Positions 24,400 to 37,080 are shown, numbered from the stretch's first letter. The stretch: DNA of 64,000 nucleotides from Henricia sp. BOLD:AAB3569 (GCA_037783545.1 JBBELK010000631.1:310001-374000), one strand, 5' to 3'. The notes: generated from the letters alone by a model not told the origin. Numbers and translations are program-made.

Positions 24400-24589
24400 T
24401 AGTACTGTAGTGTTAAGTGGAATGGAAGCGATCGTGTGGACTGAGAAGCAGTCTAGGCAAAGCATTGTCTTGGGAGTACTAAGATGGCCGTCGCGTTTTT
24501 TTTCTTCAATTCTTGCATATCCATCTGGAATGCTATATTCAATGTATAGAGGCCAGTGGTGTCCCCAGTTAGATGGACATAGACTGGAC

Positions 24590-26329
24590 ATTTCCAGACG
24601 CTTGGTGGCAGCACAGGTGTTTTCCGCGTCTAACACCAAGAGTTGGGAAATGCCTGCAAGTGACGTAATCCACTTGGAAAAGACATGACTAATCCTGGAA
24701 AAATCGCATGTGTGCAAAATGGTAGCTTTTGCAACAGGCATTGTCAACTGTTTAGAAATTTGTATTATAAGGCCTCAAAAAGAAGACATATTGTTTATTT
24801 AGCTCAGGTTGGACTCCTTAAAACATGTCGCTGTTTTATTTTTAATTTCTTTCAATGTATTTCTCAGACTGAAATTAGTCCTCATCACAAAGAATTATGT
24901 AAATTTCCCTAGAGATTGTGATTGCACATTGCTTAAAATAGTCGAGGTCAAAACTGTTATTTTGAAATTGTAAAGTTTGGTAAAATATGCTGAATTTCCT
25001 GTATGCAGGGAACATTGTGCAACTATTTTGATTCTTGATACTGTAGCCAGCACCCCCACCCTTCAGCGCAATAACTCCGCCATTCAACCTTCAAATCTTC
25101 CGTCTTTGGGTAAAAACCATGCACCTTTAGTATTTCTGGTGCCATTGTATACTCGCAAGGCTTAATTAATAAGCCGTATACCCAAATCCGCTCAACTGGC
25201 ACGCAGGATCCAAGTGTCACGTATACTAACCATATTTCTATTTTTAGTGCTTTTTATCGATTACCCCTTCAATGTGACAAACGCGCGCAATTTTTCCCCG
25301 CGTATCGGTGAGCCAATGACGTAAGGATCAGAGTCACACGTGACGATGCTTAAAAGACAACCCTTTTCGCCAAAAATACGCGTTTCAAATGTCACGGGTT
25401 GGGGTGATTTCCGAGGATTGGTTTGGGCCGAGCGAGAAGACAATTGACGAGTTCAAGGTAAATTGGCGTGAATGTCGGGGATGGGCTGGCCAGGCTGCGT
25501 GCGACAGGCAAGCTCGTTGTCTAAGGATACTCGGGTAAATTACGCCCATTGCTATTCGTGCTTTTATTTGTTTCTAATATCATCGCTTAACGTGTGACTC
25601 GCTTAATAGAATCTGGCAGGGTTTACGTGTGTACCGTGCGCAGCAATAGGCGCCCGGGTTATTCATAGCAAGGCAATGACATTGCAATTGAGCTCGTCCG
25701 GAAACCAAGACACCCACGCCGAACAGGGACGCAGAAATATACCCAGTTACCGCCCCAGGTGCCGTGCCGTCGGCCGGCAAATCTGAACCCAGTTCCTGTC
25801 TCGGGATAACGAGCTGGTGCCTATGACGCAGAGATGTAATTGTTCGTGGCAAGTGATATTCGGAAATAATCACAGCGGGCATCCATTCAGCGCCAATGGT
25901 ATTTAAAGCCCGGTATGATTGAGTGGCGTGCGAGATAGTTCATTAACGATGTGTGCTATCTACTAACGCGGTGTGGCGTGAATAGCGCTGCGGCCTCTGG
26001 CTCTTTCGTCACTTGAAACAATAACTGCACTTTCCTACGTCGATACACTTGGTAAAAAAGTCCCAAATAGTCCATTTTACAAGGCTCTGTCCTCCCCCAA
26101 CAAATTACCTGGAATAACACTTTAATAAAACCTGTTTCGGTGAAAAAGCTGGCACGAAAAATATTACAAGTTTGAAGAGGATCTAAGTGGTAATTTTCCG
26201 AAATTTTTACAACTCGATTTTAACATTCGGTAAAATAGCATCCCGAGACTTAAGTAACAATATGCGATGTCTTCAGTCAGTTAAGATGTTGGTGTGTTTC
26301 TCAAAGACCCACATGATTGTATCATGACC
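24590..26329. other. Unassigned region, partly GC-rich
   Basis: 25260-25560 and 25620-25990 are richer in CpG than their surroundings, and a half CRE (TGACGTAA) lies at 25316. These could mark a regulatory region. No exon recognised. Confidence 0.4.
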
Positions 26330-26556
26330 CACAATTTTGCTTATGAGTTGACAAGAAAAACCTTTCTCAAAATGATATGGCAATGGTATTATGGTACAAA
26401 CACATCTGGAGGTAGTTTTAAAATAAGTGGGCACATCTCGTAGCATTCACTTAACATAGAAACCATGCATGAATTCTAAAGGTTTTCTGAAGCATCGATG
26501 TAGCTGAATTGTTTGCAGGCTAGTTTACCAACATTCCTCTTTAGATTATGATGTAA

Positions 26557-26701
26557 TAGAGCCTTTGCACGGCGGCCATGACAGGGGGCAGTCACATTGT
26601 CACCGTGTGTCATGCATGAGTACGTGCTTTGTGGTTCTATTGTTGCATCATTTAAATAAGAAAACCTGCCCCCTGTCATGGCCGCCGGTGCAGAAGCTCT
26701 A
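26557..26701. mobile_element. TAGAGCC/GGCGGCCATGACAGG-type MITE, copy 1
   Basis: A 145-bp element with about 35-bp inverted tips, TAGAGCCTTTGCACGGCGGC / complement. Copies at 29594-29726 (diverged) and 47395-47539 share the core TGTCACCGTG...CATGCATGAGTA. Confidence 0.9.
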
Positions 26702-27426
26702 TACCATTGTTCCAAAATTTCATAAAGCGTTTCACCTTGCAAATGATATATGAAGTTACCTTTAAATGAAAGAAACTTGCTTAAAGTTTGTAGGTATACT
26801 TGTAAACCATCAATGTTCCACTTTTTCTTCATCTTATAAGTTTGACATTTAGCACCGCCACTCCACAATATTTTTCAGCAGTAACCCCGGGTAACCCAAA
26901 AATAACAGAGAGTTTAATAACGAGAAACAACCCTGATGGGTCGGCCGTGCGTACACGGTTGGCATGCGTGGGCGATTCCGGTAATTCGGTTATACCAACA
27001 CTAACGGCATCAAAACGCCTAAACACAATGGACAATTAATGGCAGGCGCCCAGTCTATGGATATGCTAGTATTGCCCAGAACCCACGTAGCTGGCTGTCA
27101 CCTTTTAAAGAGTGATTATTAAATTCCGCTACTGGCATTTAATACCGATATGTCAACCCTCTGAGGCAACTGGAGCTATATCAATATTGATTTTTCTAAG
27201 GATTTTACTTCTCTCGTGCCACTTAAGCTTTATACGTAAAGGTTGAGAATTGAAATGGGCCTTGTTTGAAGCAAAAAATGTAGCAATTCCACTTCGTTGC
27301 GGACCACTTGCCCAATGTATATTAAAACGGAATGCTTTCGAAATAGGATAATGTGCGCTTTGTTGACGGAGTTCCCAAACATCTACAAAATCACTTGAGA
27401 TGAGAGAAAGATCATTTGGATCTTAT

Positions 27427-27640
27427 TCGGGATTCGAACCAGAGACCTCTGACTCACCAGGTAGATGCTCTACCAGATGAGCTATAAGGCACAGTAGTAT
27501 GTGATGTATAGCTAAGTTGGTGAGTCGGAGGTACACTCTCGGGTTCGAATCTCGATAAAGCCCAAATAAATTTTCTCCCATCCCAAGTTTGGTTGATTCA
27601 TTTCAATGGTGATTAGGCGCCATACCAAATATTACGTTCA
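27427..27640. mobile_element. Two tRNA-like SINE heads in opposite orientation
   Basis: At 27430-27490 the - strand reads TAGCTCATCTGGTAGAGCAT and GGTTCGAATCCC. At 27510-27560 the + strand reads AGCTAAGTTGGTGAGTCGGA and GGGTTCGAATCTCGATAAAG, followed by the family tail CTCCCATCCCAAGTTTGGTT and GGTGATTAGGCGCCATACC. Acceptor ends pair weakly; not a working tRNA. Confidence 0.72.
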
Positions 27641-27765
27641 TCACGAAAATGGAGTCACACAAACAACCCAGCACGTTACAGTTTGCCTCTGTTCTTTCTA
27701 AAACATTGGATTTTCGTAGAATTCAAATTCCATGCATACTAAAAACATCACGACCACAAAGCTTG

Positions 27766-27832
27766 TCCGTCTGGGGCTTGTCCGTCCGGGGCTTGTCCGT
27801 CCGGGGCTTGTCCGTCTGGGGCTTGTCCTACC
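27766..27832 (+). repeat. 17-bp tandem repeat (CTTGTCCGTCYGGGG)
   Basis: GGCTTGTCCGTCCGGGG-type unit repeated about four times. Makes a short Leu-Ser-Val peptide by chance. Confidence 0.9.
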
Positions 27833-29188
27833 TATATAGCAACAACTAATGTACGTAAAATGAAATCCAACCATAACAATCGAATTTAAAGAAACAGGTG
27901 AATGAAATAGCTCCCCACTATAGGCAATGTCACAAGAAACATCCATGAATTTGGATATATTTACGAAAACGGCCTATATATATTCATATTCTGCTTAGTA
28001 GGTCAGTGGAGAAAAACATACAGTCCGAGTAAACTCTGCGGACGCAGTGTCTGGTAAGCGTGGGCAAGTGTTGAGAGAAAACTGACTCGCGTTTGTGTAA
28101 TCTCACAAGAGACGCAAAAAGCGTAAAAAACATCGTAGACAATTGCAGGAGACGTGGCATTTACTCGTATAATGAGTTTGCAGCGATGAATGACGTTGGC
28201 GCAGAACAAATTAGCTCGAGATGAGTCTACTTTGCAGTTCTGTCAATCAGGATGAAAAAGAAAAGTCTAAAAAAAGTCTCCGACAATGGACTCCAATCAT
28301 ATCGACCCCTGAAAATAGACTCTTGATATTTAGAGTTTCCCCCACAGGCAGAATCCGTATTGACCAGTGGGATATAGCGAGGATGCTGCATGCACACAAT
28401 CGCCATTTTGGCTAGTTTCGATTTACGCAAGATTTTCATTTCGTGATTGGATGATCCCACGCTTATCTCGGACACAATTAAAGACGGGCACCACCCTCTC
28501 AAGTCCAATAGTTCTGCAACAACAACATGAAGTTGGGGCAACCCTTGAGGACCAAATCAGGTAATTGGCACTACAAACCCACGGCGCATCAGGTTCCAAT
28601 GCTAGCTAGCTCGGTTCGATGAAGCTCCGGTACGCGCTATAATCCCCACCCACGCTGCCACTTCAAGGAGTTTATTACCGTCGCCCTAGACACACTTCTT
28701 ATTGTTGGAAAAGGTCATGTTCTCGAGAGATGAGTACAGTACAAACTGTCTGAGATTGATGGAGTTTGTGCGATGGTTCGGGCCCACAGCGTATATATAG
28801 AAACTTGGGAAAGTACACAAGTGGCAGACTTTGGTCTCGAGATAAACCATAACAATTGGTTCAATGTGTATCATCTATGCTCAGTCGTATTGTAGTCGAG
28901 ATCATATTGTGGCATTATAAATGAATAAAACAACCCAAGAAACTAAGACGTGCTGAACAAGTGCAACTCGTTCGTTATTGTTATATAAAGAAAAAGAAAT
29001 ATGACCCACTTAAAAGTGGATACGAACTTCACAAAAAATGGCAATTGCAGCGATGCCTTGGACTATGGGCGCCGCCATTTTGTCCGTACTGTGCGTACAG
29101 CTTTTTCGTGAATAGGGAAGTCTTGAAACCGTGAAAATATTAACACTGTATGCGATAATATTAAAAAGTGTTGATACCGGACAGGATT
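27833..29188. other. Unassigned part of the proposed neurotrophin intron
   Basis: Short frames without homology; nothing recognised. Confidence 0.45.
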
Positions 29189-29593
29189 ATTTAAGGGCAC
29201 TCGGGTTGGCATATAATGCTTCTTTTTCCACCTTTCACCTCTGGCAGCCCGGATTCGATTCCGATCCGGGGCGTGTATGTGGGATGGGTTTGCAGTCCCT
29301 GCCCGGCTGCATGAGATTGCCCAGAAGATTTTACTAGGGGTTTCCTCCCACTTATAAAACTGCATCTCCTTCTTCGTCATCTCAAGTTAATATTAAAGTA
29401 AAGTTAAAGTTAATACCGTATATGCCTAGTACGTATAGCGTAGTAGATAGCATAAAAGGCCTCAGTTGTCCTAATATTAGCTACAACAACAACTTTACAC
29501 CATGGAAGAAGAAACAAGTTTGTTTGTTCATCAACGTTTATAAAGGGCCTTAGTTGTCGAAGATGCCATAAAATTAACATGGCCCAAATGGTG
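29189..29593 (+). mobile_element. tRNA-headed SINE, family A, with long 3' part
   Basis: Head near 29195-29275 (GGATTCGATTCCGATCCGGG), body CTTCGTCATCTCAAGTTAAT, then AAAAGGCCTCAGTTGTC...AACTTTACACCATGGAAGAA, which is also found at 38700-38815. Confidence 0.82.
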
Positions 29594-29726
29594 TAGACCT
29601 GTGCACTGGCGATTATGACAGGGGCAGCCACATTGACACCGCGAGTCAAGCACTTTGTGGATCTATTGCCTCATCATATAAATAACAAAACCTGCCCCTG
29701 TCATGGCCGCTGGTGCAAAGGGTCTA
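29594..29726. mobile_element. TAGAGCC-type MITE, diverged copy
   Basis: Tips TAGACCTGTGCACTGGCGAT and complement of GGCCGCTGGTGCAAAGGGTC. It follows directly on the long 3' part of a SINE. Confidence 0.8.
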
Positions 29727-31500
29727 TACATGTACGTTTTTTTTATTCAGTCACCTAAAGTCATTGACCCCTGTACATAACTGCACCGTAGTCAACGTTC
29801 ATATTCCAACCATGTGCACGTTGCAGAGACGCAACCACATTAACTTATAGACCGCTGCATCTTATTCCGCGCAGTCATCTCTCCATAATCGAGTCACATC
29901 GGGAAAGACCCCAGGACGAGGAAGCCTAAGCGATATAATGTTCATTGGATTAATCCCCGGCCCGGTATATATGCAATCTGTCGGTGGAACATGCTGCGGA
30001 TTTCTGGAGCAGAATAATTCGAGGTTGACTCGAGGAGTGACCGGTCAGTGAAACGCGATGGTTGGTGCCTCGGACGAGACCCCGGGCGCGTGGTTTACGT
30101 AATTAGGGTCAGTGGCATAGCGATTGAACGGGGAGTTTTGGGGGTGCATCCCGCTAAATAGGCAAAGATCACTGCGCCGAGATCATTAATATTTTATGTG
30201 CCCTCAATTTATTTCTGTAAAAGAGAGCTGAGAGCTGAATGAGTGTGGTCTATAGTGTAGAATTTTCCCGTCATCATAAAGTGGGGTAGGCTTAAAATGC
30301 AAGTGTTTTTGACAATTTCGCAGTGGTTTTGCGCGGTTTTTCCGCTCCAACCACTGCTCAACTTCGCAAGAGATCATGCGAAGACCGTGGGTGACGTCAC
30401 CCAACACCGGCCTGAATAACACTTGCTGTGATTGGCCAGAATCTGTCACCTGGCACAGTAAACATGTCACCCGACTGGTTAGTGCTTATACGGTGGCCCT
30501 TGAAGACCAGTTGCACATAGGCGCACGGTGATACATGTATACAAATGTACTGGATTTTATTGACGTGAACTGTATTTACAGGCTACCGTGAACAATGTCG
30601 TCAACCAGAAAAGGCGTCTATATTTTAATGAAGAATTTTTCTCAGATCATGCATTTTGGAATTTGTGAAAGTGTTTGGAATCATCATTTCCTGTTAACTG
30701 TAAGTTAAGGGAATCATTGGTTTACAACGGAGGAATTGAGAATACATGTAGTACAATGTTATGTTTGGGCAAGGCGTTGGTAGCCGTTTGAAACGAAACG
30801 AAAAATAGGCCTATTTTTAAATTTATTTTTTAGAAAAGACCGCCCGTGGAAATAAATAGCTGCGCAAGAAGAGATATAAACAAAATGGGAGAATTATTAA
30901 ATATAGAAAGAAAAGTCTGGAACAGTCCCGGCCCAGTTCGTACAAGCCAGCAAAAAACGGTAACCGTCCAAATAAAATCGTATTGTTATACCCTATTTGA
31001 TTCATACACAATGCAATTGGTATCGTTGCCGAGTGACTATCAACCACCCATACTGAGAAAAAGATAAACAAATGATATTATTGGCAAGAGAATCCTATAA
31101 CAATGGTATACTCAGGGAGGCTCCGTGCTTGTGAATTGTTTAGGTACAAGGTCAAAATGTCCACGGTATAATAGTCAGAGAGCTTGGGCTTTGGTATGTG
31201 CTGTGCGCGTGGCATGCACACAACTCCGTAAACATTATGGCTAAAAATAACTTCATCTCAAAGTATGAAGATCTATTGGCCGACGAACAATGCTTCTTTC
31301 CAACCTGTTCTGGTGATTTTTTCATCTCTGAGCTGAACAAGCATTGGTTTTTGTTCGCATATGTCAACCTCAACAGTTCAGTAGTTTATCCGTTTGGCTG
31401 CACTGTGAGCTGCCATTTTGAAATGTTTTCGCGACCATAACTATAAATATGTTTCTGACGTAACTGCGGATTCAACCAATGGTCAGTTTTGGTCGTCGGC
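29727..31500. other. Unassigned region with a palindromic CRE
   Basis: The 14-bp CRE palindrome at 30389 is the only clear motif. Confidence 0.45.
30389..30402. promoter_or_regulatory. Extended palindromic CRE inside the proposed neurotrophin intron
   Basis: A 14-bp perfect palindrome, GGGTGACGTCACCC, contains a consensus CREB/ATF site. It is the only full CRE seen between 12.6 kb and 59.9 kb. It could be an intronic enhancer element, or chance. Confidence 0.3.
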
Positions 31501-31502
31501 AA

Positions 31503-31690
31503 CAGAAAATGGTTCAACAGAAATGGTTGAACCATTGGTTGAAGTTGAACCATTGGTTGAACCATTGGTTGAACCATTGGTTGAACCATTGGTTGAACCA
31601 TTGGTTGAACCATTGGTTGAACCATTGGTTGAACCATTGGTTGAACCATTGGTTGAACCATTGGTTGAACCATTGGTTGAACCATTGAAA
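31503..31690 (+). repeat. 12-bp tandem repeat (TTGAACCATTGG)
   Basis: About 14 nearly perfect copies, preceded by imperfect ones (CAACCAATGG, ATGGTTCAACAGAA). Being a multiple of 3, it makes long simple peptides in several frames on both strands (EPLV, NHWL, TNGS). No homology or exon signals, so not called a gene. Confidence 0.95.
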
Positions 31691-31794
31691 CATGTTTCTC
31701 GTTGTGGTTGCGAAAACAGGCCCCAAAACATACATAATCTAAGACTCTAAACCGACAATTTAAACCAACAACATCGCACATATCTAACGAATAC

Positions 31795-31990
31795 ATTTAT
31801 TATGGCGCCCAATCACCATTGAAACGAAACAAACAAATGTAATCGCAGGGGGTATGTGCCTTATCGGGATTCGAACCTTGATACCTCCGACTCACCGGGC
31901 AGATGCTCTACCAGCTGAGCTAGTATAAGGCACAGTGGTAACCTCGATGATTTTTCTCTCATTCCATGTTTGGTTATAACGAATAAACAT
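31795..31990 (-). mobile_element. tRNA-headed SINE with a nearly complete tRNA fold
   Basis: On the - strand GCCTTAT... and ...ATAAGGC pair over 7 bp. The D arm TAGCTCAGCTGGTAGAGC and T arm AAGGTTCGAATCCCG are canonical. The tail (GTTTCGTTTCAATGGTGATT GGGCGCC) marks it as a SINE. The anticodon arm is imperfect. Confidence 0.7.
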
Positions 31991-32274
31991 GATTGGATAA
32001 AAATGTGTGCGTATCCTATCATCCAAACGATTGTTAAAGCTAATACCGTACAGTAGATAGCAGGGTTGTAGTCGAGTCCATCACAAGTCCGATTTAACAT
32101 GATATATCCAGGTGCAACTCCCGTTTTTAATAGAGTCTGTTATGATATTAGGTTGATTCTAGTACCCCGCTTGGGGTCAAGATAGTGCTTGGTAACCATC
32201 TCTAACAGCGGTGATTCCATTATACAGCGAATGTCATGAATACACCCAGCAGGGAAGCCCGTTGGAGGAGTGCT

Positions 32275-32519
32275 GGGTCTTTCTATAAATTAGGGGTCCA
32301 GCTTTGGTGTCCCCCGTTACATTTTACATCTTGTTTTTGTAAATTCAGGACACATTCTTTAAATACTTTCCATCTCAAAGAGTGAGTACATAAAGTACAA
32401 TTCATAAAAAATTGTTTAAAAGCCATTTTAATGATTTTTGTACGAAAAATAACACATATCAGGTGTAACGGGGGACACCAAATGTCACACTTTTGGACCC
32501 CTAATTTATAGAAAGACCC
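32275..32519. mobile_element. GGGTCTTTC-type MITE, copy 2
   Basis: A 245-bp element with terminal inverted repeats GGGTCTTTCTATAAATTAGG / complement and flanking TGCT duplicated on both sides. It is about 90% like the copy at 20139-20385 by eye. The middle has no coding sign. Confidence 0.9.
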
Positions 32520-32530
32520 TGCTATACGTG

Positions 32531-32910
32531 TATGGCAAGCCAAAAGGCTCATAACGTATTGCGGCAACGCGTTGCGAAAATATCACAACGCGTTGCGAAA
32601 ATATCACAACGGGTTGTGCTATCATCCAATCAGAACACTATTTCTGCAACGTGTTGCTAAAAATAGACTCGCGACGTGTTGTGAGGTGTCCAAAAACGCG
32701 TTGCGAACATCTCACAACGCGTTGCCAGATATCCACAACGCGTTGTGAGATGTTCGCAACGCGTTGTTGGACACCTCACAACACGTCGCGAGTCTATTTT
32801 TAGCAACACGTTGCAGAAATACAGTATTCTGATTGGATGATAGCACAACCCGTTGTGATATTTTCGCAACGCGTTGCCGCAATACGTTATGACCCTTTTG
32901 GCTTGCCATA
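32531..32910. mobile_element. 380-bp near-perfect hairpin MITE carrying CAACGCGTTG motifs
   Basis: Two arms of about 190 bp meet at a loop of roughly 10 bp near 32730. The tips are TATGGCAAGCCAAAAGG and its complement. A 6-bp duplication, TACGTG, flanks it (32525-32530 and 32911-32916). Inside, the 10-bp palindrome CAACGCGTTG or close variants recurs about seven times. It lies 11 bp from the end of another MITE. Confidence 0.88.
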
Positions 32911-32916
32911 TACGTG

Positions 32917-35059
32917 GACCTTACAAACCCGTGCTGATGGCCTTGTAGGGCTTCAGGTGCGGAATGCCGTGGGTGACCGGCCAGCAAGGGCCTTTTCAGG
33001 GGACAAAAACCTCCCAACAATGAGATAATAAAAAAAAAACCGTTAGGAGAAGACCACAAGAGTTGAAAGTGTTATGAATTCACGGACCTGCATGTCGCGT
33101 ATAGATCTGTGTCAATTTGAGCCGGGGACAGAACTGGCGCTGGTAAAACACTTTTCTATCACCCTGGCCCCTGCAGTTTTAATAAGCACGTGCTGGGGCT
33201 CTTGCTAAACTAATTTACGACCAGAATTCTTGGGATGACGACTGGAGACTCCAGAGACGAATGGAGAGTGCAGTTCCGTCTTCCCAGGCGCGTGTGCTGT
33301 GTTTCTGGGGACGCGATGGTGCACGTCTGAAGAAGACATCAAATTGTGGCCGGAAATCCGAGGTATTCGCAGTTTGTTCCGCACTTTGGTAGATAGACAT
33401 CACTCGATGATTGAGTATTTCGCCAACGATCAGGAACTGTGGACGACTTAAGGGCGGGGTGTGCCCAACTCAACTCAACTAAACATTTCCCCATGTCACT
33501 CATCCAGGCAGCGTTTAGTGCCGCTGTGGTACCATCTGGAATGTTAGAGCCCGTGTGTGTTCAAGTTTGATACTTTATTCATTGGTAGCAAGCATGTAGC
33601 CGGTACGTTTGGGAAATTCCGCTGTGCGATAATAATGACCGTTGGATATACACGTTCTACCTCTCCGTAATGGATATTATTGATCGTTTAGCGTGTTGGA
33701 CCATGGTACCAGATTTGGAGCGACCTCGGAGAAATACGGGTAGTAACATACGGGGAATACGGACCCAAGCGGTAGGTACGACTGTGGATTTAGCTATAGC
33801 TTTATGCCAACATGTCCTCAGATATAGACGCGGGCACAATTTCGCGTGATTTACTCGAACTGTCAGTTATAGGCATCTAGGGGAATAGAAACATTTCTAT
33901 AAATAAACATATTTGAGTGTGGTATTTTTGCAGTTGGTGTCGATGAGTACAGCAAACTTATTTTCAAGTTAGGATTTTGCTTGGGCGCTTGCCAGATAAT
34001 CAAAGGCATGTAGGCCTATTATCATCTTGATTCTGCTTTAAACAAGGAATATTTTAGAAGTTAGGTTCCAAACCTTGCTCTTCGTTGTTTTCACCACTGA
34101 TAATACAAGGTTCCTGTTATAACAAGGTAATCTGCTAAATCTAAAGAACCTCATATTAATAAATTTCAAATTGAAACTGGTAGCCTCGTTTCAGATGTTA
34201 AGCCATTGTATCTTATACGTTACACGTCTTTTCATTTGCAAATTTGTTCACAAAAGAAAGCACCGAGAACCTCGTTTTCGATGACAATTATTTGAAATTC
34301 CTCTATTTATGGGGCAAAACCTTTCCACGTTTTTAGAGACGGGCTGGTGTCGAGCTAGTCTTTTAAGTGCATTCCATGGTGCAATATTATTTCCCTAAGT
34401 AGGCAGAGAAATAACGTTCGTAGTAAATATAGCTCTCATTACATTCTTGTGCCTGTTTTAAAAATTCTCCCGATGCATAAAAGCGGACCCTCGCCATGAC
34501 ACGTCGTGGGGTGCACCGTGTATGCACCACCGTGCGTGCCATTTGTGTATATACTTCAACATTCTTTTCCCTTCCCCCATGTGTATACATCGGAAGGCAC
34601 GCGCTCATTTTTCGCGCGTGATTTTTTCCCCATAAATTGAGGGACCCTCCTCGACTGTTTGGGATTCCAGGTTTTGTGTCAGTGTCAGCCTTGACTTTGA
34701 ACTCTCCTGATCAATAGTATCGATGCAAATACCGCGATTGTAGACTATGACCTTTGACCTTGTTGATGACAGGCGCGTTCAGTGATGGATGACGATAAAG
34801 CGAAACGCCGAATATTGGAATGCCTCCCCGGATCGCTTGATTTAAACGTGTAAAAAAACAGCCAATAGAGCGTGCAACTTTCGCCATTTCACGCTTCGGT
34901 TTCAATCGCTCATGCGAACGTCTGGGTATCGAATACTAACTATTCTGTCGGCGGGCTTTTTGTTTTTTAAACAAGAAACGAAATTTAAAAATAGAAATTA
35001 ATTTTAAACAAAATTTTAAACAAAATTTCACAAATTAAATTTAAAAACATTATTTCTTG
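32917..35059. other. Unassigned region
   Basis: 33200-33850 has average GC and no repeat, but its frames are short and without homology. Confidence 0.45.
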
Positions 35060-35300
35060 CTCAGAACAAATGTTTGTTGAATACAGTGAACATGTGGATA
35101 ATAAGCCAATCGAATTGCTTTAAAGAATGTTCCACTTCAGTTACTTCCCCCAGGTCCAAGAGGACCTGTTTTAAACAAAGTGATTCCCACAACAACGGAA
35201 TTGTTGTTGGGTGGCGCACCCTGCCTCAGCGGCTCTTGCAGCCTTGCCACAAGAGGTGTACACATTTTACACGCAGATCAAATATTACATCTCTCAGCCT
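35060..35300 (-). repeat. Dispersed repeat H, short minus copy
   Basis: CCAGGTCCAAGAGGACCTGT, AAGTGATTCCCACAACAACG, CACCCTGCCTCAGCGGCTCT, with an internal deletion relative to the 41165 copy. Confidence 0.78.
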
Positions 35301-36211
35301 CCTCGATCTTTTGGTCATAATTTGCGTTATTTTTTAACCTCAAGCACCTGAACCTTTCGAAGTTGTACCATGAAACGTTTTATTTTTTTAAAGATTAAAG
35401 AATCATTATGGTTTAGTTTAACATCTAAGCACTAGCGGAAACGACTCAACATTTTGAGTTGAGGCCTACTCTTCACCTTTGTTAACGCACCCCCTCTCCC
35501 CGAAAACCTGAAAAAAATCTTTTAAAATTCCTTTGATGTTTGAGATAGGGGAACAGTGGAAGAGGCTACTCTCTGTCGCGTTATCATGCACCAAATGTTC
35601 TGAGTGATTCCGCCTCTAAACTTTAAGTCGCAACTGAAGTATATGCAGCTTCAAAAATTAGTTACCTTATTTAGTGGAAACACTGGAGAATTCATTGGTT
35701 TTGAGATTTGGTTCCCGCTCAACGACATTTAGGCCTACCCTTCAAATATTTACGCAGTCCTATCAAAACTTCAAACTGCTGTGCGAACGGACTTTGTTGT
35801 GGCAAACACTGCATGCGCAATTGTGCAACACACAGTGATTGTTACGATTGTCAAAATCTGACTCATACTGTGACAGTATCGGTCGTTGACCTTAACCCAA
35901 TCAGCTGATATTACGCAGCCGATAACATTATTTGACATAGGTATATATACTGTACATGTACTTGGAAAAAAGTTCGTAGTTTGTCCTTAATTCTCTCGTA
36001 ATGTGTGAAAGGTTACCATGTTTTGTGGTCCATGTTTATTCCGGTTATTTGGTTTATAATATGTTGCATTAGGCGCTTTATGCTTGCGTTGCATGCATGC
36101 AATAACCGGTGAACTGGAGATTTCCCATGCAGGGGTTTCCCTCCCACTTCTAAAACTGCATCATCTCCTTCGTCGTCTCAAGAGTTAACGCTAATACCGT
36201 ACAGTATATAG

Positions 36212-36400
36212 CAGGGTTGTAGTCGAGTCCATCACAAGTCCACATCCAGCACAGCCGATAAAATCACAAGTCTTAGACAAGTCCAGTAACAAGAAGCAAA
36301 GGATGAACACGCACAAAAGAATGCCTGTTTTCGAGTTCATTTGAATATAGCTTGTGACTTGAATGAAGACCCAGGCTTGTGAGGACTTTCCTACAACACG
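36212..36400 (+). mobile_element. GGGTTGTAGTCGAGTC-type MITE, right end lost
   Basis: Starts GGGTTGTAGTCGAGTCCATC and follows the 46929 copy through AAGGATGAACACGCACAAA, but no matching right tip was found. It lies just past a SINE tail (36125-36190). The stub at 32062-32098 shares the same first 30 bp next to the same kind of sequence. Confidence 0.7.
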
Positions 36401-37080
36401 AATAGCATCTTATTTTACCACGTAATCGGTGAACTCTCTCGAGATTTGTACTAAAAAGTCACTGCTGATATATCATTTGGTGCTGCAACAAAACTAGCAT
36501 AATTATAACAGCCCAACTTTGGTAGGCTATTTTGTATACGTTGGAGTATAAGTTCTGTGGTGTTTAAAAGTGTTTCCCGACCACGTCAGGTTTTGTTGAT
36601 GTTAACAAAGTTTCCAATTAATGAATATTAAAGAGAACATTTTAGATACATGTAGTACCGCTTTCATTTCCCGCACAATATGACGATTATATCAAACCAC
36701 CATTGCATGAAGCACTCAAAGGGAATCTTGCTCATCTTGGTATCACTAATAGGTGGTTGTGAGGTTCACATCTGTAACTGTCAGACGAACTTTCTTCCCA
36801 CACGAGTTTGTGATTCTTACGGAGCCGTTTTAATATACACATCATCGCTTCTATTATTGGAACCTCCCCTGGCCAGCCAAGTTTGCGGTCGCGCTATGGC
36901 AATGCCCCAAACATTTTATATCGACCAAATTTTGACATGAAAAATAGAAGTGGTTCCAAATGTCTTATGCAATCATTCCACCGATATGTCTTGTATAAAT
37001 GAAAATTACGTGTGCACACACATTTATTTATGTTTTTATTATTTTGTTTACAAAGACGCCCTCGTGTGAACGAAACTATA

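Noticed and set aside
24326-24747. Two overlapping frames of about 120 codons
   Set aside because: They lie in and next to the right arm of a foldback element, antiparallel to each other, without homology.
28221-28564. Overlapping 64-104-codon frames
   Set aside because: No homology, mutually overlapping on both strands, and no convincing exon borders.
31386-31796. Open frames with MVQP, EPLV, NHWL and TNGS repeats
   Set aside because: By-products of a 12-bp tandem repeat, which keeps frames open on both strands.
31858-31937. A working tRNA gene
   Set aside because: Acceptor, D and T arms are good but the anticodon arm is imperfect, and the tail matches other SINE copies in the window.
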